DNA of 64,000 nucleotides from Nannochloris sp. 'desiccata' (Eukaryota; Chlorophyta; Trebouxiophyceae; Chlorellales; Chlorellaceae). Numbering within the stretch: the first letter of the stretch is position 1; every line of letters begins with the position of its first letter. Below the pieces are notes generated by a model. It made no database searches. It was not told where the DNA came from and saw only the letters and a list, made by a program, of their open reading frames with translations. The position numbers and the translations under genes were made by a program. Where the stretch lies: contig JAGTXX020000010.1 in assembly GCA_019044685.2 (NCBI GenBank), positions 682,001-746,000 of the forward strand. The letters are read 5' to 3'. This document shows positions 11,164 to 19,062 of the stretch, piece after piece.

Positions 11164-14066
11164 CTACATAGGCGTAGGAGCAAGCTGATCTGCTTCTCCA
11201 AACACAATGTCAGAAGGTGCTTCCTCCTTTTCCATCGGAACTCCACCACCAGCTGTTGGTGCTCCCATCATTACCTCTGCCGCTGCCGTCTCTGTTGCTG
11301 CTTTTCCAGCAGCCTGATCCACCTTCTCATCCTCGTGCCGCTCCACCAAAGGTTTCCCGTTCAACACATCCAGCCCTTTAACTGCTCTGTATATAAACAA
11401 GGCCACGTCCATCGACCCCCAGTAAATAAAATGAGCTTTTAAAGCAGCAACATATTGATTTTCCAAAGACGCTTCCTGAAGGGCAAAATCGAGTCGACCT
11501 GCAGCGGCGGTGGGCCACCCGCCTGTAATCGGTAAATCTCCACCTGCTACTCTAGAGATGGATGTAGATGTAGATGTAGAGGGGGGAGTGGCAGTGCTAG
11601 TGGTAGTTGGGATGAATTTTGGCTGGCCAAACTCCAGATCCATCGAAGCTGTTGCCTCTGCCTCTGCTCCATTGGCATTTTCAACGACATTCAATCTTTC
11701 TTTAATGTCACTCAAGGGTTGCTTTTCCTGGTTTTCTTTGGGTTTCTTCGTTGCAGTACCAAGATCAACGCCAGAAAATGCTGCATCGATTGCTGCGACT
11801 GCAGCATCACCCTGTTTTGCCCCTTGTTCCTTATCCTCTGCTGCAACCCCCACCAAACCGCCTTCTCCTCGACGTTTCTGCCCTCCCCGAGCAAAACTCA
11901 AAGCACCCGCCAACGTCGATCCAAGCCTACTCGCCGCACTACTTACACTATCCCCCAACTCCTGTGCGGCAATATGCAATCGTTTCCCACCGCCACCTCC
12001 ATACAACTCAACCAGCGCCCCTCTATGCGGAGCGAGCTCACTCGGTGAGTACGCTAATGGTTCTAACCGATACGCTACGGGATCGTACGGATGGTAGATG
12101 TGGTACAACCGTCGGACAGCAGGTAAACCATCTGGTATCACGTCATAATCAGGATGACATTGCATCAATTGAGCTGATTTGGCAGTTCCCAAACCACGAC
12201 TTTTCGACTGATCCACACCTCGCAAAGCGAGAAAGCAGCCGAGGGGAGAGCCCGCTAAAATGAGTTGGTCGACTTGAAAGGAAAGTGGGGAGATTTCGAC
12301 GGGTGCTGCACTCCATTCAGCTGCTGCTGCTGGGGCAGGAGACAGGGTGGCCGAGGTGGGAGCAAGCCCGGGCCCCAGTCCTCCAGCTACACTACTATCA
12401 GTAGAAGGACCACCTGAAGGCGCATTCATCCCATGGGCCGCAGAAACAGAAACTGGCTGATTACACAGGATGTCCCAACACAGGATACTTCCCAAGGAAT
12501 GCGCAACGATCGACACCTTGCCACGAAATTCTGGATTTCTCAACATAAACCGAGAATACGCAGAATTTAGTGACGCTACCAACGATCCCAATACAGCAGC
12601 TCTGTGGAGTGGGGTGAGGTAAAGCAAGACTTCAACAGCGGTGGAGTGAAGAACTTGCCGGAGGGAAGCGATGCCTGGTGGGCGGAGAGCTGCCGCCAGA
12701 GCATCAACTTCTAAAGAGAGCGTTTTACGCCATTGAACAGGAAGAACTTCCACCCTACTACGTGGAAATGCTTTGGTAGGAGGAACAGGGGCGGCAATAG
12801 GAGGAGTTAAAGAAGAAGAAGAAGGACCTGTTGCGGCTGCAGTAGCAACTTCTCCTGTCACTGTTGTTACGAGAGTTTTCTTTTGTGGAGAACTAGGATT
12901 AGAAGCATCCCCTCCTTGTACTAAACTATCTTCCTCATTACTAGCAAGAAATTCTTTATCTAGTCGCCGTAGCCCTGCTCTAAGCGCCAGAGCATCTTCT
13001 GCAATATTAGCCCTCTGAAGCGTCTGTCCAATTCCATGGATGACTAATACGAGCTCTGTTGGTACAGTATTTGCCCCTACACTATTATCAATCACTTCTG
13101 TCGCAATATCAGCTTCCTTTTGTAGCAGAACTGGGGTTGTAGGAGCCACGTACCCTCTTCGTAATCTTAATTTCGTAGGTGCAGCGGCACTTGAGGCACC
13201 AGGTAAGTGTTTTAGCCACAAAAAATTAGAATCTCGCATTAAGTACGCCTCATCTTCACTAACAAATAATGCGTAGAGGCCCATGTCTACAATAGTATTC
13301 AGATTTAAGCGGGCAGCATGCACAGCAGGGGCTGTCTTTTCGGGTGATACCAATGCTGAGGTGGCGGATAATAATCCTTTTCTTGGCGCCCAAATTTGCG
13401 AGATATATGCCTGTTCTAGTTGATCTGCTAAGAATTCACGTAATGGGACCCATTCTGCAAGCGATTTTTCAGCAAACCAGGTGCCGCGTAGGACTCTATG
13501 ACGTGGGGAAGGCCAATAACATGGACGGAGCTGGCGGCGGGGGAGATCAACTTCATAAGAGCCGCTTCTAACGAGTATCCCTATTTCTTCTCCTTTATCG
13601 GGGACCATGAAATCAAGCCATGACGGGCTGCCATCTGGATCAGTAGTATTTGTAGGTTGTTGCGATTGAGGTTGCGATGAAGTTGAAGCAGCTGCAGCGG
13701 GAGCGGGAACTTTTTTGGGTCCTTTTGGGCCTGCTAAAACGGCAGCTTCTTCCTCCCACCAACACCTCTCCAACTCGTCTCTACGTAAACTGCAAAACAA
13801 TAAGGGATTATATTGAAAATGACTTCCCAAAGTTCAGATCACAATTTTCGCATGAGATCAGTTCACCTGAAGGCTTCTTCTAGTTTGGCATTGTCAGCAT
13901 CGCAAAATCGTAATAGACTTCCTCTATGTGGAATTTCTGGATTTTCCGCGACGTCTTTCGCTCCAGACCATGCTGCTTTATAACTAAACCATCTTGAGTC
14001 CAGTTTTGGGGGCCATTGCTGGTCAGTGCCTACCCCCACCCTGGGCGTGGAGGCTCCAGAGTCCAT
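11164..14066 (-). CDS. DDHD-domain phospholipase (phospholipase A1-like)
   Basis: Two exons (14066-13867 and 13789-11164) give 941 aa. The N-terminus has a WWE-like region (LDSRWFSYKAAWSGAKDV; ERCWWEEEAAVL). The lipase core shows ELVLVIHGIGQTLQ and the nucleophile elbow VSIVAHSLGSILCWD (GxSxG with Ser as nucleophile). The C-terminus has the DDHD signature HPYDPVAYRLEPL, and the final block ...DFALQEASLENQYVAALKAHFIYWGSMDVALFIY. Animal and plant relatives (DDHD1/2, SGR2) hydrolyse phosphatidic acid and other phospholipids at ER, Golgi or vacuole membranes. Long Gly/Ala/Pro-rich linkers make it longer than many homologues. It converges on the V-ATPase gene with 161 bp between stop codons. Confidence 0.93.
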
Positions 14067-14449
14067 CTTAATCTAAGTTAGCAGTATAAACAATTGCATT
14101 GCTCCAAAGGTTCATTAAATTTCGCCAAAATCTTGCAAACCAAAGGCGCCCGAGACCGCCTCGAGTCATGAACGAAACTACCGCTGGTGTATGTAATCCT
14201 TAATTTCTCATTCATCTGTTTTATTTTTTTATTTACATATGTCTAACCTACATGATGTTAAAGTTTGGAGGAAAGCAAAAAGCCTAAAAAGCTTCCGTCG
14301 TCAAACCCGACGGGACTGCCCTGCCAACTAAAAACAAATAATTAGTAGTATTATTTTTCATTTAATATAAACTCAAAAGAACAGAGAAAATGCAATGGAA
14401 ACTAATCAACTAGTTTCATCCAACCCAATAAAAATAATACTTTTATTGC
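14067..14449. other. intergenic, one short hairpin
   Basis: No coding signal seen. A 6-bp stem CCGTCG/CGACGG (14295-14300 with 14308-14313) with a 7-base loop is the only structure noticed. This space is upstream of the DDHD gene and downstream of the FN3 gene, so it should contain one promoter and one 3' end. Confidence 0.4.
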
Positions 14450-15568
14450 TTAAACAACAAATGCGGCGGCAACAACGCCAGCCACAATAGCAGAGGCAGC
14501 AGCACGGACAGCTGAACTAGGAGGAGGAGTGCTCATATCAGACGCTTCGGTGGCTTCGACAGCAGGCTCTTCGGCGGCTACAGTTTCAGGCTCTTCGACG
14601 GCTTCAGCAGCAGGCTCTTCGGCGGCTACAGTTTCAGGCTCTTCGACGACTTCAGCAGCAGGCTCTTCGGCGGCTACCGTTTCAGGCTCTTCGACGGCTT
14701 CAGCAGCAGGCTCTTCGGCGACTACAGTCTCAGGCTCAACGATGGCTTCAGCATCAGGGTCTTCGGTCGCTGCAGTCTCAGGCTCAACGGCGGCTTCAGC
14801 ATCAGGGTCTTCAGGTTGGTCTGCAGTAAGAAAACACGATAAAATTATATAAAGAGCACGTTTTAATAGTGTGTATCTGGAAAATGCGCACTGATGTTCA
14901 TAAGTGAAACCTGAAGCTTGGTGCTTCTCTCGATCTCTCAAGTCACCCTGTTGGGATTATTTTGTTTCATTTTCAAGTGTGATCAAATAAGGAAGAATAT
15001 CTTACCAACTGGTGCAACAGGGGGAACAGCACCTTGGCTTACGAAGATAGTGGGTCCACCTTCAGCAGAGGGACTGAATACAGGGGAAGGGTTGGAGGGT
15101 TCACTGTTGATGGCACGAGGAACAAGGCCACCGGTGACTGCACGTGCAATCATAGTACACTGATAATCCTCTCCGTTGATGAGGCCTTGGATGGTGATGC
15201 TGCTGCCAATAAGGGCCTCAACGTCAGCGATAGCTGCATATAAATAAAAGCGATGGGGGAGGGATATGAAGTCAGAAAATAAAAATAAGCATCGTTGGAC
15301 TGTGGAGACTGTGCAGATAATTATTTCTCTAGCTCACTCTCGATGACTCCAGCACCAGGGTTGCCGACAGACTCGCAAGAAGCGATGTATTCTCTGACAG
15401 CAGGGGTGCCCTCTGCAACTCTAGAAGGAACAAAACCAATAACTCCTGATGCGTCACCGGGTGTTACATTTGTGATGATAGGAGCGCTCACAGGAGCGAC
15501 TTCCTGAGCAATTACTGCATTCGCCAGTAATAAAGTGGCCAAAGTAGCCAAAAAAGTGCGTTGATATC
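14450..15568 (-). CDS. secreted FN3-like protein with Glu/Ala/Pro/Val repeats and hydrophobic tail
   Basis: Exons 15568-15338, 15233-15006 and 14820-14450 join in phase. The first exon shown starts in phase 1 after an acceptor, so a short upstream exon with the ATG is missing; one candidate reads MEILL with a donor near 15645, but its GTGCCT donor is poor. The protein opens with a signal-peptide-like stretch (TFLATLATLLLANAVIAQ). A single fibronectin-III-like domain follows (APIITNVTPGDASGVIGF ... TIQGLINGEDYQCTMIARA). Next come acidic repeats of about 16 residues (EEPETVAAEEPAAEAV type), and finally a short hydrophobic C-terminus (AASAIVAGVVAAAFVV) resembling a GPI-attachment signal. A surface or wall protein is likely; the partner is unknown. 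Confidence 0.7.
14553..14815. repeat. coding tandem repeat, about 48 bp per unit
   Basis: Imperfect tandem units within the last exon of the FN3-like gene encode Glu-Glu-Pro-Glu-Thr-Val-Ala-Ala-type blocks. The units are most alike in the middle (14580-14720) and degrade toward 14815, typical of recent unequal exchange. Confidence 0.8.
14905..14967 (+). repeat. hairpin repeat, copy B (in an intron)
   Basis: Reads CCTGAAGCTTGGTGCTTCTC, then TCGATCTCTCAAGTCACCCTG, TTGGGATT and a T-rich end. It lacks the GGGGTGGCC 5' block of the other copies. It lies inside the 185-bp second intron of the FN3-like gene, opposite to the gene's direction. Confidence 0.65.
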
Positions 15569-15616
15569 CTGCAAAAAATGGATGAATATGTTAAACTTCT
15601 TGACTGGTGATGGATG

Positions 15617-15641
15617 ATCGAGGCAAAATGTTTTCGAGGCA
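15617..15641. promoter_or_regulatory. two GAGGCA-type motifs upstream of the FN3 gene
   Basis: ATCGAGGCA (15617-15625) and TTCGAGGCA (15633-15641) stand 16 bp apart just upstream of the first clear exon of the FN3-like gene. The same 9-mer occurs in inverted pairs at 15896-15920 and 17833-17871. Function is inferred only from recurrence near the secreted-protein genes. Confidence 0.35.
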
Positions 15642-15895
15642 CCGAGCAGAATTTCCATGAACGGCTGCGCATGCGCTGTATCTATGTTGCAGGGGTTCGT
15701 ATTGACGCTATAGAGGCGGTCTAAGGTCGCTAAGGATTTTTTGTATCGTCGGTCCGAACCAATGCCATGCCGTGCTGCTCTTGATGCTTGCTCTCACCTT
15801 GCATGATGGAAGCGCTGTGTGCCGGAAATTAATTATGATAATCTTAATTAAAGACTGGCAAGTGAAATTATGCTGCTATTTATTCGGTGCATCGC

Positions 15896-15920
15896 TGCCT
15901 CGAACTGGATTTTCGAGGCA
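15896..15920. promoter_or_regulatory. inverted repeat TGCCTCGAA / TTCGAGGCA
   Basis: A perfect 9-bp inverted repeat: TGCCTCGAA at 15896-15904 and TTCGAGGCA at 15912-15920, separated by 7 bases. It lies about 330 bp upstream of the first clear exon of the FN3-like gene. A dimeric DNA-binding site is a reasonable guess. Confidence 0.4.
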
Positions 15921-16033
15921 AAACAATAGAATGCAAGGTCAACTACTTTCTTCTTGCAACGATTCTGCATTCGTGGCAAAATCTCACAAACACACATCTA
16001 CAGTTACTGGCTGATTCGAAGAGTTATTTTAAA

Positions 16034-16107
16034 TAGGGGTGGCCTGAAGCTCGGTGCTTCTCTCGATCCGTTAAGTCACCCTGTTGGGGTTTTTTTGTTT
16101 TGTTTTG
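16034..16107 (+). repeat. hairpin repeat, copy C (most complete)
   Basis: AGGGGTGGCC is followed by the hairpin GAAGC-TCGGT-GCTTC (16046-16060), TCTCGATCCG, TTAAGTCACCCTG and TTGGGG, ending in a T-rich run at 16089-16105. GGGTG (16037-16041) can pair with CACCC (16077-16081), or CCC-TGTT-GGG can form its own small hairpin before the T run. Confidence 0.7.
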
Positions 16108-16220
16108 TTACAACTCTTAATTACATGACACTCGCAACACTCTCAAGAAGAAACTCATTACTAATCTCGTAACGTAACGCCTAATGAATTCGGTTAATCT
16201 ACCAATCTACTCACTTTATA

Positions 16221-16319
16221 TAGGGGTGGCCTGAAGTTGCACAATTGTTGTGGGAAAAATACTTCTCACGATCCCTCGAGTGGTAACTACCCTGTTGGGA
16301 TCATTTCGTTTTGTTTTAC
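16221..16319 (+). repeat. hairpin repeat, copy D (enlarged hairpin)
   Basis: Same 5' block AGGGGTGGCCTGAAG and same 3' block (CTTCTCACGATCC ... ACCCTGTTGGGATC then T-rich). The inner hairpin is enlarged, with GAAGT pairing with ACTTC around a longer loop. It is in tandem orientation about 110 bp downstream of copy C. The rest of 15673-16676 shows no gene. Confidence 0.7.
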
Positions 16320-16676
16320 CGAATAAAAACAAAACAAATCCAGTGTGTAGACATTCGTTAAGATAAATAAAGTCTGAGAAACGAAAGAAGGCAACCCGCT
16401 TGAAGGGGCCGTGAAAGAAACCGAAAAAAAGACGTCAACACAGAAAACGGTGACAGAAGCAAGCTTTTTATTTCTTATCTCATTCCAACAAATAGCAATT
16501 CAAAGTACAAATAAATGGGATGTCAATAGTACAAAATATATACAGAAAAAAGGGGATAGCTAGAAGCTTCAATCTAGATAAATAAATCGATATAATACAA
16601 AGAGGTAAAAAGAAAGGTTCAAGCGTTCTTTTTAGGTAAAGTTTTTATCAACGAAGTTTCTTTTGTTTACTTTTTC

Positions 16677-16900
16677 TTTTGCCTTGTGGCATCAGTATTC
16701 GAAGCAGCAGCAGCAGCAGCACGTGCATCACATTGTTGCTGCATTGGTGGAATAACTGGAATCACATTCGCTTCTGCTCCCATACCGTACGAATTTACGA
16801 GCTCGAGGCACGGGTCTTAAAATATACGAGATCGTTATTTTGATACCAGCCGCAGGGGGAGCCGGGCTCACAGGAGACGAGAGAGGGTCTGGTTTTGTTT
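16677..16900 (-). pseudogene. chimeric fragment: Cys-rich secreted gene joined to MATE C-terminus
   Basis: Read on the minus strand, 16900-16840 matches the second exon of the neighbouring Cys-rich genes (DASAMENKTRPSLVSCEPG, SPCGWYQNN). Sequence then jumps by an internal deletion to the CLELVNSY part (about 16812-16790). Immediately after, 16780-16721 encodes EANVIPVIPPMQQQCDARA, nearly the same as EANVRPVKPPMQQQCDARA at the C-terminus of the MATE gene (about 19189-19124). A Ser/Ala/Lys tail ends at a TAA at 16677. The Cys-rich frame hits a stop before the tail, so the whole is not a single open frame. I read it as a broken third paralogue fused to a duplicated MATE 3' end. Confidence 0.65.
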
Positions 16901-17178
16901 TCCATGGCGGAGGCGTCGGGCAAGATGAACGCATTAATAGGCTGTCGCGAGCATGCGAGCCTTTGCCGAAGCGATCAACGGCCTGCTACAGGAGCTTGGC
17001 GTGCTACAGGAGGCATCAATTTGACGGCAGGGAAATGTCTCTACTTCCTGGGAAATGGATGCACAACGACTAATTATTTTACAAATCCTGGTAATATATT
17101 CTGTATATCCCATTTTATATTAATCAACAATCAAAGGCTATGCTTCAACTTTCTACCTTGAGGCCCTAATTTTTCTTC

Positions 17179-17741
17179 CTATTGACAGAATGCAAAGGCA
17201 GCAACGTTCGCAGTACGTGTGTCTCTGCGGCCAATGCTACACGTGTATCTGTAATCACAATTGCAGAAATCGGCTAATCTGTTGTTAGGGGGAGGGGCAA
17301 CTTGGAAGGGGCACGAATTTACAAGCTGGAGGCACTCGTTGTTGGCAACGTTGCGGCAACTGCAGCTCGTTGTTTGGAGGTTACCAGGACATTCTGCGGT
17401 GACCGTTCCAAGGCGCATGTCTCTGGTAAAGGTTAATTGCGCGTTAGCTTGGTACCATCCGCAGGGGAGACCACCCACACAGGTGACGAGAGCGGGGCGG
17501 ACTTCGCTCTCCAAAGCAGGGGTGCTGGGCAGTATGGACGCATCAATGTCCGTCTCCATCACTATCTCCCCCTGAGGAGCTGCATTTGAGAAGAACACAG
17601 AGTTAAGAAATGAGCAAAAGGGCAGCTCGGCAAAGCGGGGGATGCAAATAGAAGTCACTCACGTTCGGCCAGGCCTTGGGCAGAGGTTGCCGTCGCCAGC
17701 AGAACGCACAGCAGCAGAGTGGAAGCAGTAAAGCGATGCAT
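17179..17741 (-). CDS. secreted Cys-rich protein, paralogue 1
   Basis: Two exons (17741-17663 and 17579-17179) give 159 aa. A clear signal peptide (HRFTASTLLLCVLLATATSA-Q) is encoded by exon 1. The mature part is about 135 residues with many cysteines in the order TC..G.PCGWYQ, ECPG, SCSCRNVANNECLQLVN, CP, FCNCDYRYTCS and a terminal FCQ. I recognise no named family. It is clearly homologous to the gene at 17970-18521 across its length, including the first exon's length (79 nt) and intron phase. The two genes are head-to-head with 228 bp between their ATGs. Extracellular, disulphide-bonded; function unknown. Confidence 0.85.
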
Positions 17742-17821
17742 GCTTAAATAGATCCAGGCAACAAGTAAAGAACTGGAATACGATTGATTTAAAGTGCCAT
17801 TCTTCACCTTAAAAGTTTTCT

Positions 17822-17871
17822 TGCCTCTTGACTTCGAGGCACTGCATGCATACTCCATGCATTGCCTCGAA
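17822..17871. promoter_or_regulatory. shared promoter motif cluster of the Cys-rich pair
   Basis: Within the 228 bp between the two divergent Cys-rich genes lie TGCCTC (17822), TTCGAGGCA (17833-17841) and TGCCTCGAA (17863-17871), the last two inverted around GCATG...CATGC. Together they make an interrupted palindrome of about 39 bp. The same 9-mer pair stands upstream of the FN3-like gene. Confidence 0.45.
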
Positions 17872-17969
17872 TTAAACAGACATGAAGAGAAGACTTTCAA
17901 GGGCTAATAACCATGTTTGTAAAGCAAACTTATTTGTTTGATGTGTTTATTACCTCGATTTACTTAAAC

Positions 17970-18521
17970 ATGCATCACGCTATCCCTGCTACCCTGCTGT
18001 TGTGCCTTCTGGTGATGTCCACGGCCTCTGCCCAGGACGCGGCGGATGGTAAGTGATAGCTCTTTTTACATCCCTCGCTTTTTGCTCTATTTCCTTTGAT
18101 TTCTAACCCTCTATTACTTCTTACCGGCTTGCATGCACCCCCTGAAGGGGAGATGGTCTTGGAAACGGGAGTTGACGCCCTTGCCCCGAAGAACGAAGTG
18201 AGTGCCTCTCTTGTCGCCTGTGCGCCCGGCGCCCCCTGCGGCTGGTATCAAACAAATCAGCGCTTAACTTTTACCAGGGACGCTCGTGATCGATCTGTGT
18301 CCGTCCTTTGCCCTGGGGTGGTGTGGGCAACGAGCTGTAGTTGCCGCAATGTTGCAAACGACGGGTGCCTCGAGCTTGTGAATTCGTATCCCTCTGGGGA
18401 CGTTGCACCTGGTGGTGATCGATTCGCCCCTACGTGTATCTGTGATTACCGCTACACGTGCAGCATTCGCCGCGGGGCCAATCGCGAGGTAGACGTATCT
18501 GCCTTTGCATTCTGTCAATAG
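17970..18521 (+). CDS. secreted Cys-rich protein, paralogue 2
   Basis: Exons 17970-18048 and 18148-18521 give 150 aa: signal peptide (HHAIPATLLLCLLVMSTASA-Q) plus a Cys-rich mature region with the same framework as its inverted neighbour (ACAPGAPCGWYQTNQRLTF, SCSCRNVANDGCLELVNSYP, CICDYRYTCSIRR, AFAFCQ). The intron acceptor differs from the paralogue. Where paralogue 1 has ATGCAG before its second exon, this copy has ATGCAC. The next AG, nine bases into the homologous exon (after CCCCTGA), restores the frame, giving DGEMVLE instead of PPQGEIVME. It is therefore probably still functional with a slightly shorter N-terminus. Function unknown. Confidence 0.83.
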
Positions 18522-19062
18522 GAAGAATGATTGCCCGCATGTGGCCAGAAGGTAGACAGTCGAACAAGCTTACTTGTTGATTTAGTACGGCACATTGAAA
18601 ATACAGAATAAAATTCAATAATAGAATATAACGTACATGTACAATACTGGTTGATACGATTCCTTTCTCATGAAATTGAAATTTAGCGTTCTTTAAGTTG
18701 AGACCTCCTTGAGCACGCCACCGGTTACTGTCAGGGCTAAAGGATCCCATGTTGGTTTTAACTCTTACAATCAACTGGAGACAGGGAAACATTCTAGTTC
18801 TTGAAAAGAACTCTACATTTATCAATCAAAGAACGAGGGGACGAAAGGAATAAACGTTGAAAAAGCAGCCAAATGGTCATTTGTTTGGCAGGGTTTCAGA
18901 GGAAGAAAGGGCGAAAACAATCATAAATATTGGTACAGGATGGCATTAGCAAGAAAGAAAGAGCACAAGAACAGAGATTATAGTGTACAAATTATAGGAT
19001 ACAAGCTCAGAAACTAAAACAACTAAAATAGGGCCACAGTTGTTGAATAGAGTTATTATCAT
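18522..19062. other. intergenic, convergent 3' ends
   Basis: Lies between the stop of Cys-rich paralogue 2 and the stop of the MATE gene. Only A-rich sequence; no coding or structured signal noticed. Confidence 0.5.

Noticed and set aside
14890..14915. CTGATG...GAAAC next to repeat copy B, resembling a hammerhead ribozyme core
   Set aside because: The base after CTGATG is T rather than the required A, stem II is not formed, and the other repeat copies lack it.
16895..17161. Plus-strand open frame beginning MAEASGKMNALIGC
   Set aside because: It overlaps the minus-strand pseudogene fragment, has no family resemblance and ends in AT-rich sequence; probably chance.
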